From Actinomadura craniellae (lineage in GTDB: Bacteria; Actinomycetota; Actinomycetes; Streptosporangiales; Streptosporangiaceae): a stretch of DNA of 64,000 bases. This document shows, in pieces, positions 21,048 through 30,708 of the stretch. Position 1 is the first letter of the stretch; each line of letters opens with the position of its first letter. The notes beneath the pieces were generated by a model, which was not told the DNA's origin, made no database searches, and saw only the letters and a list, made by a program, of their open reading frames with translations. Location: NCBI RefSeq assembly GCF_003289645.1, contig NZ_QLYX01000006.1, forward strand, positions 124,001 to 188,000. The letters run 5' to 3'. Both the position numbers and the translations under genes were made by a program.

Positions 21048-21368
21048 CATGGCACCCGCCCGGGTCCGTGGTTGCGTCGGACCTCACCAGGTCCGGCTAG
21101 CCGATGCCAGCCGCAGGCGAAACGGCCCACGTAAGGCGACTTCTCGTCGACCGATCACGGTGCGGCTTAGAGGTAAGTCCTGCCTCGTCGGAGGGTCAGA
21201 CACCCTCCGAGCGGAGAGAAGGGTAGTAGTGGCGAAAGCGCCGCGAGCCCCTCAGCAGGCGGATGTGGGGACGAAGACCAGGTCGGCCGGGCGGGTGTGC
21301 ATCCCGAAAAGTCGGGAACCCGGTCACTCCGGGAACTCGTTCAACAAGCGGGAGGAGGGGGGTCCCAC
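21048..21368 (+). ncRNA. Long structured 5' leader of hpf with alternative hairpins
   Basis: From the predicted transcription start to the hpf start is about 320 nt. GGTCCG (21063-21068) can pair with CGGACC (21078-21083), but CGGACCT (21078-21084) can instead pair with AGGTCCG (21089-21095), so the two hairpins exclude each other. Further perfect stems: CGGAGGGT/ACCCTCCG (21189-21196/21202-21209), GGCG/CGCC (21231-21242), CCCGA/TCGGG (21303-21316) and CCCGG/CCGGG (21319-21333). It matches no riboswitch class I can recognise. A 111-codon ATG frame begins at 21049 and ends just inside hpf; its codon use is weakly biased, so I do not call it a gene. Confidence 0.5.
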
Positions 21369-22052
21369 GTGGACATCATCGTGAAAGGCCGCCGGACGGA
21401 CGTGAACGACAGGTTCCGTAGGCACGTCGACACGAAGCTCATGAAGATCGAGAAGCTGGATCAGAAGGTGATCCGGGTCGATGTGGAGGTTCTGGAGGAG
21501 CGGAACCCGCGTCAGGCCGACCGCCGCGAGCGCGTCGAGCTGACGATCCGTTCCCGCGGTCCGGTGATCCGGGCCGAAGCCGCCGCTGACGACCGGTACG
21601 CGGCGCTGGATCTCGCGCTCGACAAACTTGAGGGCCGGATGCGGCGGATCGCCGACCGGCGCAAGGGCCACCAGAACGGCCGCTCGCACGCCAGGCGCGC
21701 TCCGGCCGAGCCCGTCGAACCCGTCGTGCCCACGTTCGCCGAGCCGGTCGCCACGATGGTGGCCGAACCCCGTACCGCACCCGACACCGACCGCGATACC
21801 GACTACGAGACCGACTACGACGCCCGGCCCGACGGCGACATCGTTCCGATCCCTGTCCAAGGCGACTGCCCCGTCGTCGTCCGCGAGAAGTTCCACAAGG
21901 CCGAGCCGATGAGCGTCGAGCAGGCCCTCTTCGAGATGGAACTGGTGGGCCACGACTTCTTCCTGTTCCGCGACAGCGACTGCGGCCAGCCGAGCGTGGT
22001 CTATCGCCGTCGCGGGTGGGACTACGGAATCATCCGCCTCGTCGAAGAGTGA
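21369..22052 (+). CDS. hpf: Ribosome hibernation-promoting factor, long form
   Basis: 227 residues. N-terminal S30AE/YfiA domain (VDIIVKGRRTDVNDRFRRHV...LDLALDKLEGRMRRIADRRKGH, about 1-100), an acidic linker (DTDRDTDYETDYD), and the C-terminal dimerisation domain (VVREKFHKAEPMSVEQA...FFLFRD...VVYRRRGWDYGII). Long HPF binds the 30S decoding region and dimerises ribosomes into 100S particles under stress or in stationary phase. The GTG start is chosen for its position after GGGAGGAGGGG and for matching the family N-terminus. Confidence 0.95.
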   Translation: MDIIVKGRRTDVNDRFRRHVDTKLMKIEKLDQKVIRVDVEVLEERNPRQADRRERVELTIRSRGPVIRAEAAADDRYAALDLALDKLEGRMRRIADRRKGHQNGRSHARRAPAEPVEPVVPTFAEPVATMVAEPRTAPDTDRDTDYETDYDARPDGDIVPIPVQGDCPVVVREKFHKAEPMSVEQALFEMELVGHDFFLFRDSDCGQPSVVYRRRGWDYGIIRLVEE

Positions 22053-22104
22053 TACGGCGCTTGCGTCCCGTCACCGCCTCGACCGTGCCATGATCTAGAA
22101 AGGT

Positions 22105-22143
22105 CGGTACGCCGGCTCGAACCAGGTTCGAGCCGGCGTACCG
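22105..22143. terminator. 39-bp perfect palindrome after hpf
   Basis: CGGTACGCCGGCTCGAACC (22105-22123), one central A, and its exact complement (22125-22143). It lies 52 bases after hpf and 36 bases before the next start. Most simply a transcription terminator without a T-run, but symmetric enough to be an operator of the following regulator gene. Confidence 0.7.
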
Positions 22144-22179
22144 GACGACCCCCCGCATGGGCGGTTCGGAGGAGGAGGA

Positions 22180-22944
22180 TTGAGCGAGAAACCCGAGACT
22201 CGCGGCTCCCGCCCGCAGGCCGGCCGCCGAGCCGCGGCGGCCTCCCAGCAGTTGCACGGCGGAGAGCCGGCACCGGAGGCCGAGGCGATCCGGGTGCTGA
22301 TCGTCGATGACCACGCGCTGTTCCGCCGTGGCCTGGAGATGGTGCTCGGCGGCGAGGACGACATCGAGGTGGTCGGTGAGGGCGGCGACGGCTTCGAGGC
22401 CGTCGAGAAGGCCGGCGATCTGCTGCCGGACGTGGTCCTCATGGACATCCGGATGCCCCGGCGCAGCGGCATCGAGGCGTGTACGGCGATCAAGGACGCG
22501 GCGCCCAGCGCCAAGATCGTGATGCTGACGATCAGCGATGAGGAGGAAGACCTCTTCGAGGCGATCAAGGCAGGGGCGACCGGTTACCTCCTCAAGGAGA
22601 TCTCGATCGACGAGGTGCCCCATGCCGTCCGGGCGGTCCATGGCGGGCAGTCGCTGATCAGCCCGTCGATGGCCTCCAAGCTGATCACCGAGTTCGCGTC
22701 GCTGGCCAAGCGGAGCGAGGAGCGGCAGCAGCAGGTGCCCGCCCCCCGGCTCACCGATCGCGAGATGGAGGTGCTGCGGCTGGTCGCCCGGGGCCTGGGC
22801 AACCGTGAGATCGCCAAGGAGCTCTTCATCTCGGAGAACACGGTCAAGAACCACGTCCGCAACATCCTGGAGAAGCTGCAACTGCACTCCCGGATGGAGG
22901 CTGTGGTCTACGCCGTCCGCGAGAAGCTCCTGGAGATCACCTGA
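22180..22944 (+). CDS. Orphan response regulator, NarL/LuxR family
   Basis: 254 residues from a TTG directly after a very strong purine run (GGAGGAGGA). A 35-residue disordered extension precedes the REC domain (IRVLIVDDHALFRRGLEMVL, phospho-acceptor in VVLMDIRMP, Lys in GYLLKEIS) and the LuxR HTH (LTDREMEVLRLVARGLGNREIAKELFISENTVKNHV). No histidine kinase is adjacent. An orphan of this type between hpf and secA is common in actinobacteria, so the position is ancestral. Target unknown. Confidence 0.92.
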   Translation: MSEKPETRGSRPQAGRRAAAASQQLHGGEPAPEAEAIRVLIVDDHALFRRGLEMVLGGEDDIEVVGEGGDGFEAVEKAGDLLPDVVLMDIRMPRRSGIEACTAIKDAAPSAKIVMLTISDEEEDLFEAIKAGATGYLLKEISIDEVPHAVRAVHGGQSLISPSMASKLITEFASLAKRSEERQQQVPAPRLTDREMEVLRLVARGLGNREIAKELFISENTVKNHVRNILEKLQLHSRMEAVVYAVREKLLEIT

Positions 22945-22983
22945 GCGGTGCCCGGAGCGTCCGGAACCGTCGGTGCCGGGGCG

Positions 22984-22989
22984 TAGGCT
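22984..22989 (+). promoter_or_regulatory. -10 element TAGGCT for leaderless DNA-glycosylase gene
   Basis: TAGGCT ends 7 bases before the GTG at 22997, predicting transcription to begin at the start codon. The same hexamer stands 6 bases before the GTG at 42102. Confidence 0.5.
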
Positions 22990-22996
22990 CCTGCGC

Positions 22997-24223
22997 GTGA
23001 TCGAGCTCAGTGCCGACGAAGCCCGCCGGTTGCAGTTGCGCGCCCAGGGGCTCCTGGGCGCCGAGGGCCGTCGCGGCGGAGTGCCCGGGCTGCTGCGCCG
23101 GCTGGGCGCCGTCCAGCTCGACACGATCTCCGTGCTGGCCCGCTCCCACGAGCTGGTCCCGTACGCCAGGCTCGGCCCGGTCGGCCGCACCACGGTGGAG
23201 GAGGCCTTCTGGGGAGCGGCGCCCGCTGCCTCGGGCACGACGCCCGCGGCGTTCGAGTACTGGGCGCACGCCGCGTGTGTGCTGCCCATGACCGAGTGGC
23301 CCTACCTGGAGTTCCGGCGCAGGGCGTTCCGCAGCCGAGGCTGGCGCTGGCACCAGCTGCCCGAGGCCGACACGCGCCGGCTCACCGCGCACATCCTCGA
23401 CCGGTTGCGCGCCGAGGGCCCGCTCACCACCAGGGAACTGGGCGGTGCCAAGGCGGGCGGCGAGTGGTACGAGTGGAGCGAACACAAGATCGCCATCGAG
23501 TGGCTGCTCGACATCGGCGAAGTGGTCTGTGTGCGGCGGACCGGCTGGCGCCGCGTGTACGACCTGCCGGAGCGGGTCGTGCCGGCCGAGTTGCTGGCGA
23601 CCGAGCCCGACGACACCACCTGCCTGACCCGGCTGGTGGCGCACGCCGGCCGTGCGCTGGGCGTGGCCACCCGCGCCGACCTGGCCGACTACTACCGGAT
23701 CAAGGGCGACCAGGTCACCGCGGTGGTCGAGGCCGCCGGTCTGGTCCCGGTGCGGGTCGCCGGCTGGCCGCAGGCCGCCTGGGCCGACCCCGACGCGCTG
23801 GCCACGCCGGTACGCGGCCGGCACGCCACCACGCTGCTGTCGCCCTTCGACTCGCTGGTCTGGGACCGCAGGCGGACGGCGCGGATGTTCGGTTTCGACC
23901 ACCGGCTGGAGGCCTATGTCCCCCGGGCCAAGCGGGTGCACGGCTACTTCACGATGCCGCTGCTGGCCGGCGGCCGGCTGATCGGCCGGGTCGACCCGGC
24001 CCGCGAGAACGGCGTGCTGGTGGCCCGGCGGGCGTCGTTCGAGCCGTGGGCCACGAGTACTCCCGCCCGGGCCGAGAAAGCGATCGCGGCACTCCGCACC
24101 GCGCTCTGGCAGGCCGCCGGCTGGGTCGGGGCCACCGACGTCCGGGTCGCCGAATTCGACCCACCCGAACTGGCCCCGGCCGTCCACCGTGCCCTGCCCC
24201 CGACCCTCGCGGACCTCCGCTGA
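22997..24223 (+). CDS. YcaQ/AlkX-type (HTH_42) DNA glycosylase
   Basis: 408 residues from GTG 22997; upstream frame overlaps the response regulator and is non-coding. HTH_42 signatures: LRRLGAVQLDTISVLARSHE near the N-terminus, with the Q-phi-D motif used for catalysis in E. coli YcaQ, YWAHAACVLPMTEWPYLEFRR, LTTRELGGAKAGGEWYEWSEHKIAIEWLL, and LLSPFDSLVWDRRRTARMFGFDHRLEAYVP. YcaQ/AlkX excises bulky N7-alkylguanines and unhooks interstrand cross-links. In antibiotic-producing bacteria relatives act as self-resistance enzymes; nothing here suggests a toxin cluster, so a housekeeping repair role is likelier. Confidence 0.88.
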   Translation: MIELSADEARRLQLRAQGLLGAEGRRGGVPGLLRRLGAVQLDTISVLARSHELVPYARLGPVGRTTVEEAFWGAAPAASGTTPAAFEYWAHAACVLPMTEWPYLEFRRRAFRSRGWRWHQLPEADTRRLTAHILDRLRAEGPLTTRELGGAKAGGEWYEWSEHKIAIEWLLDIGEVVCVRRTGWRRVYDLPERVVPAELLATEPDDTTCLTRLVAHAGRALGVATRADLADYYRIKGDQVTAVVEAAGLVPVRVAGWPQAAWADPDALATPVRGRHATTLLSPFDSLVWDRRRTARMFGFDHRLEAYVPRAKRVHGYFTMPLLAGGRLIGRVDPARENGVLVARRASFEPWATSTPARAEKAIAALRTALWQAAGWVGATDVRVAEFDPPELAPAVHRALPPTLADLR

Positions 24224-24266
24224 CGGGTGTGCACGGGCACAGAGTTTTCGCAGTTCCGCACGTATG

Positions 24267-24304
24267 CCGACGGCCGGGAGCGTCGCGACGCTCCCGGCCG
24301 TCGG
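24267..24304. terminator. Bidirectional terminator, 38-bp perfect palindrome
   Basis: CCGACGGCCGGGAGCGTCG (24267-24285) abuts its exact complement (24286-24304). It sits between two convergent genes and can terminate both. Confidence 0.8.
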
Positions 24305-24323
24305 GATAACCGGCCGGTACAGG

Positions 24324-24653
24324 TCAGCCGTGTGGAGTGTCCTGAGTATCAGTGCGCGTCGGCTTGTCATCCGTCTCACCAAGCCGTCCGCCGCGCCGCT
24401 GGGCGCCCTGCTTGCCGAGCAGTGAGTAGTCGACGATCTCCGGGATCACCCGGGGCTCGTCCACCACGACGTCGGAGAAGATGCCGACGGCCAGGCCGAG
24501 GACGCCGCCTGCGACCACGATGGCGGCCCCCACCCAGAACAGCCACCAGGCCGGGCCGATGACCAACGCCACTCCACCGACCGAGAAGCCGATGAAGATT
24601 ATGGCAACGACCAGCCACGAGCTCGGTCGGCCAGCATGGGAACCTCCGGACAT
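24324..24653 (-). CDS. HGxxPAAW-family small membrane protein
   Basis: 109 residues. Starts MSGGSHAGRPSSWLV, the His-Gly-x-x-Pro-x-x-Trp signature of this actinobacterial family, followed by two membrane helices (about 14-32 and 36-58) and a hydrophilic C-terminal tail. Function is unknown. A GGGGAGG ribosome-binding site sits a few bases before the ATG; the longer frame upstream is a shadow of secA. Confidence 0.82.
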   Translation of the reverse strand: MSGGSHAGRPSSWLVVAIIFIGFSVGGVALVIGPAWWLFWVGAAIVVAGGVLGLAVGIFSDVVVDEPRVIPEIVDYSLLGKQGAQRRGGRLGETDDKPTRTDTQDTPHG

Positions 24654-24834
24654 TTCGCCTCCCCTTGAGTGCTTGAGAACATCTTCCGCCCACCCCATGG
24701 GGTAAACGGAAGCGGGGTAGATTGCACCCTCACGTGACGTGCACCATCCTTGAATGCGCCTACCATGGCACCGTACGTGTGGTGTGCGTGCCGTCAGTCT
24801 GCGGTGACCCACGATCTGCAAGGAGCCGTTGAGA

Positions 24835-27609
<2,775 letters not shown>

Positions 27610-27618
27610 ACGCAGCAT

Positions 27619-27652
27619 GACGGCCCTCCCGGCGTTGTCCGGGAGGGCCGTC
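27619..27652. terminator. secA terminator
   Basis: 14-bp perfect stem beginning GACGGCCCTCCCGG (27619-27632), 6-nt loop CGTTGT, complement 27639-27652. It starts ten bases after the secA stop. Confidence 0.85.
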
Positions 27653-27811
27653 GCGTTGTCGGTAAAACCCCCTTATATGGGGCCCGCACCAGCGAATATC
27701 ACTGGTTGCTACGAATTGACATCTGTCTGTAATCGAATTTCGGCGGCCGATCGCCGGGGGTTGTCTTATCGTCACAGTTACGTCACCCTCCGCAAGAAAA
27801 GTGTGTATGAC

Positions 27812-27967
27812 ATGCGCATTCTTCGACTGATCGGCCGTACCCGGAAGCTTCGGGCACTGGTGTTCGCCGCCCTCGCCGGGCTGGTGCTGCTGGGCCCGGT
27901 CGGCGCGACCGGGACCACCTCCACGAGCAGGCCCGCCCAGGCGGCCGGCGCTCCGGTCCTCCGCTGA
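27812..27967 (+). CDS. Putative small exported peptide
   Basis: 51 residues: basic start MRILRLIGRTRKLR, hydrophobic core ALVFAALAGLVLLGPV, then a small polar tail with AQA-AG that could be a signal peptidase site. No family recognised. The frame is open to 27617, but the upstream part crosses the secA terminator. The AT-rich leader (27660-27811) is unusual for this genome and contains a TTGACA at 27716, without a well-placed -10. If cleaved at AQA the mature product would be about seven residues, so it could instead be a small membrane protein. It may also be non-coding. Confidence 0.4.
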   Translation: MRILRLIGRTRKLRALVFAALAGLVLLGPVGATGTTSTSRPAQAAGAPVLR

Positions 27968-27983
27968 CCCGGGAGCATCCGGC

Positions 27984-28454
27984 TCAGCCGGCCGGAACGC
28001 TGGTCTCCAGCGCGGTGCAGCGCCAGCGACCCCGGTGCGGCTCCAGCCGCACGGCCAGCGCCTGCACCCGGCCGCCCAGCGCCACCACGGCGCCCGCCTC
28101 CACCGCACCCCGGACCGGCTGCTGCGCCCAGCACGACAGCACCCGGGGCGGCGGTACGCGCCGGCCTGGGCGCACCACGGGCCGCAGCCCGGCCAGCCCC
28201 TGACACACCTCCGGCGAGGCCCGCCGGGCCAACTGGTGGAACGCCCGGATCCCGGCCAGCACCTCCACCACCAGCCGGACGATCGCCTCGGCGGCGGCCC
28301 GCGGGTCCGGCTCCGGCCGGGCCTCCTCGGCTTCCACCGCCCACAGCCCGGGACGCCGGGCCCGAGGCCGGGCGGCCAGGGCCAGGGAGCCGGCGACGGC
28401 GGAGCGGGCCGGGCCGTACGGGACCAGGCGTACGGCGGGGGAGCGGCGGGACAT
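27984..28454 (-). CDS. Rv3235-family protein
   Basis: 156 residues. The C-terminal two thirds match the small actinobacterial family named after M. tuberculosis Rv3235, which is also near secA1: IRAFHQLARRASPEVCQGL and a C-terminal beta region ending HRGRWRCTALE. The function is unknown; an Arg-rich N-terminus suggests nucleic-acid or membrane-surface contact. Upstream GAGGTC may serve as ribosome-binding site. Confidence 0.8.
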   Translation of the reverse strand: MSRRSPAVRLVPYGPARSAVAGSLALAARPRARRPGLWAVEAEEARPEPDPRAAAEAIVRLVVEVLAGIRAFHQLARRASPEVCQGLAGLRPVVRPGRRVPPPRVLSCWAQQPVRGAVEAGAVVALGGRVQALAVRLEPHRGRWRCTALETSVPAG

Positions 28455-28554
28455 GGCGACCTCCTCGAAGACCGGGGTGCCGCGGGCCGCGGCACCGTGA
28501 GAAGGAGCCGCGGCCGGGCCGCCCTGATACGCGGTGGCCGGATCCGGCCGCAGG

Positions 28555-29310
28555 TCAGCGCGCGCCGCGGGGGCGGGGTACGTCGAGGGTGGTGTGCAGC
28601 TGGTAGCGGTCGGCGCGGTAGGTGGAGACGGCCAGTTCTGCGCAGCGGCCCGCCATGAAGGAGCGGCGGCGCAGCAGCAGGACCGGGCTGCCCCGCGGGA
28701 TCTCCAGCAGCCCGGCCTCCTCGTCGTCGGCGATCGCCGCGTCGATCGTCTGGTCGCCGGCGTCGAAGGTCACCCCGTAGACCGCCTCCAGCACCCCGTA
28801 CAGCGACCGGTCCGCCAGCCGCCGGTCGAGCAGGTCGGGGGCCAGTGCGGCCAGCACGTGCGCCCGCTCGATGGCCATCGGCTCGCCGTCCGCGGTGCGC
28901 AGCCGCTCGACGACGTGCAGCGAGGTGCCGGGCGGGGCCTCGAACACCCGGGACAGCCGGGCGTCGGCGCGGATCGTGCGGCGCGCCAGGTCGCGGGCGC
29001 CCGGCCGCAGCCCGCGGGCGAGCATGTCCTCGGTGAAGGAGACCAGCCGCAGCGGCATGTCCAGCTTGGCCCGCGCCACGAAGGTGCCCTTGCCGGGCAC
29101 CCGGTACAGCCGTCCCTCCGTCACCAACTGGTCGACGGCCTGCCGGACGGTCATCCGCGACAGCTCGTACCGCCGGCCGAGTTCCCGCTCCGACGGGATC
29201 GGCGCGTCGGCCGGCAGCCCGGTGTCCTCGATCAGGTCCAGGAGCAACGTCCGGAGCTGGAAGTACTTCGGCACCGGGGCGTTCGGGTCGATGGTGCGGC
29301 GGTCAATCAA
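28555..29310 (-). CDS. GntR/HutC-family regulator, DasR-like
   Basis: 251 residues. N-terminal GntR winged helix (VPKYFQLRTLLLDLI, PSERELGRRYELSRMTVRQAVDQLV, YRVPGKGTFVA; residues 13-80) and C-terminal UTRA ligand domain (LVSFTEDMLARGLRPG, GEPMAIERAHV, LYGVLEAVYGV). Residue pattern and location match DasR/NagR, which release DNA on binding GlcN-6-P or GlcNAc-6-P. It is divergent from nagA, and DasR-type operators stand before nagA. It therefore most likely represses the nagA operon and perhaps itself. Confidence 0.88.
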   Translation of the reverse strand: MIDRRTIDPNAPVPKYFQLRTLLLDLIEDTGLPADAPIPSERELGRRYELSRMTVRQAVDQLVTEGRLYRVPGKGTFVARAKLDMPLRLVSFTEDMLARGLRPGARDLARRTIRADARLSRVFEAPPGTSLHVVERLRTADGEPMAIERAHVLAALAPDLLDRRLADRSLYGVLEAVYGVTFDAGDQTIDAAIADDEEAGLLEIPRGSPVLLLRRRSFMAGRCAELAVSTYRADRYQLHTTLDVPRPRGAR

Positions 29311-29511
29311 GGGCGTGGTCCTCCGCGGGCAGCGCGTCCTGGGCCGGACGTGGGAGGCCGAACCTCGCGATCACGACCGTGAAAACCACGTCATAGAGCA
29401 AGAAGTAGAGCACTTCCGGTCCGCCGGGCAACGGTGAACCCCGAGTATTCGGGTCTTCCGGCCCCTGGAACGGCCGCTCCAAGGGGTCTCCTCCGGGCGG
29501 GGGATGTGGAG

Positions 29512-29517
29512 TATGGT
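29512..29517 (+). promoter_or_regulatory. -10 element TATGGT of the nagA promoter
   Basis: Matches TANNNT. The predicted start (about 29524) falls inside the overlapping operators, as expected for repression by steric block. The -35 region is weak. Confidence 0.4.
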
Positions 29518-29520
29518 GCA

Positions 29521-29546
29521 ACTGGCCTAGTCCGGTCTAGACCAGT
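29521..29546. promoter_or_regulatory. Two overlapping DasR-type (dre) operators
   Basis: The dre consensus is ACTGGTCTAGACCAGT. ACTGGCCTAGTCCGGT (29521-29536) matches 13 of 16 and TCCGGTCTAGACCAGT (29531-29546) matches 14 of 16, with the perfect core GGTCTAGACC. They are offset by 10 bp, one helical turn, and lie 20 bases upstream of the nagA start. Confidence 0.85.
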
Positions 29547-29565
29547 TGGGGCAGAAGGTGGATCC

Positions 29566-30708
29566 ATGGTGTTGATCGCCGCCGAGCGGATGATCACGGA
29601 GGCCGGGGAGCCGGCGCCCGGCCATCTGCGCATCGCCGACGGTGTGATCGCCGAGGTGGGCGCGGGCCGCCCGGCCGAGCACCCCGACATCGAACTGACC
29701 GGCGGCCTGCTGGCTCCCGGACTGGTCGACCTCCAGGTCAACGGCTACTTCGGCCATGACCTCGCCGACATCGACGAGGCCGGCTGGCACCGGGTCGTCC
29801 GGCGGCTGCCGGAGACCGGGGTGACCGCGTTCCTGCCCACGTTCATCACCGCTCCCGTCGAGGAGCAGGCCGCCGCGCTGCGGGGCGCCGCGAAGCTGCT
29901 GCCGGGCCTGCCGCCCGGCGCGCGAGTGCTCGGCGTGCACCTGGAGGGCCCCTTCCTGGCCGAGCACCGCCGGGGCGCGCACCGCGCCGACCGGCTGGTC
30001 GACCCCACCCCGGACGCGCTCGCCGCGCTGCTGGAGACCGGGCTGGTCAAGCTGGTCACCCTCGCGCCCGAGCGGGCGGGCGGCCTGGCGGCGGTACGCA
30101 CCCTCACCGGCCGCGGCGTCCTGGTCAGCGTCGGGCACAGCGACGCGACCGCCGAGCAGGTCGCGGCCGCCGCCGACGCCGGCGCGCGCAAGGTCACCCA
30201 CCTGTTCAACGCCCAGTCGGGCGTCCACCACCGCGCCCCCGGGGTGGCCGCGCAGGCGCTCACCGACCCCCGGCTGCACCCCGGGCTGATCGCGGACCTC
30301 CACCATGTCGACCCGGTCGTCTGCCGGCTGGCGTTCGCCGCCGCGGCCGACCGGGTGGTCCTGGTCACCGACGCCGCCGCGGCGGCCGGGATGCCGCCGG
30401 GCCGGTACGAGCTGGGTGGCGAGCCGATCGACCTGCCCGCCGACGGCCCCCCGGTGCGCGCCGACGGCACGCTGGCCGGTTCCGCGCTGCGCCTGGACGT
30501 GGCCATCGGCAACTGCGTCCAGATCGGCATCGACCCGGTCACCGCCGTGCGGGCCGCCACCCGGGTGCCCGCCGACCTGATCGGCCGGCCCGACCTCGGC
30601 CGGATCGCTCCCGGAGCCGCCGCCGACCTGGTGTGGCTCGGCGACGACTTCCGGACCCGGGCGACCTGGGTCGCCGGCGAGCCCGTCTATCGAGGAGAGA
30701 ACCCATGA
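29566..30708 (+). CDS. nagA: N-acetylglucosamine-6-phosphate deacetylase
   Basis: 380 residues from ATG 29566, with AGAAGG upstream. Converts GlcNAc-6-P to GlcN-6-P and acetate. Amidohydrolase landmarks: LVDLQVNGYFGHD, metal and substrate site VHLEGPFLAEHRRGAH (about 125-140), VSVGHSDAT, VTHLFNAQSGVHHR, LIADLHHV, and catalytic Asp in VLVTDAAAAAGM. The next gene starts within its stop (ATGA), so deacetylation and deamination are coupled. Confidence 0.96.
   Translation: MVLIAAERMITEAGEPAPGHLRIADGVIAEVGAGRPAEHPDIELTGGLLAPGLVDLQVNGYFGHDLADIDEAGWHRVVRRLPETGVTAFLPTFITAPVEEQAAALRGAAKLLPGLPPGARVLGVHLEGPFLAEHRRGAHRADRLVDPTPDALAALLETGLVKLVTLAPERAGGLAAVRTLTGRGVLVSVGHSDATAEQVAAAADAGARKVTHLFNAQSGVHHRAPGVAAQALTDPRLHPGLIADLHHVDPVVCRLAFAAAADRVVLVTDAAAAAGMPPGRYELGGEPIDLPADGPPVRADGTLAGSALRLDVAIGNCVQIGIDPVTAVRAATRVPADLIGRPDLGRIAPGAAADLVWLGDDFRTRATWVAGEPVYRGENP

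Noticed and set aside
21048-21368. hpf leader as a known riboswitch (c-di-AMP, glycine, cobalamin, c-di-GMP)
   Set aside because: Conserved core sequences of those classes are not present; left as an unclassified structured leader.
22997-24223. Self-resistance glycosylase of an antibiotic cluster
   Set aside because: Neighbours are housekeeping (hpf, secA); no biosynthetic genes nearby.
29303-29521. 72-codon minus-strand frame before the GntR gene, with a hydrophobic YFLLYDVVFTVVIA segment
   Set aside because: It spans the nagA promoter region and overlaps the GntR start by 8 bases; it could be a small membrane peptide from an internal GTG (29413), but the evidence is too thin to call.
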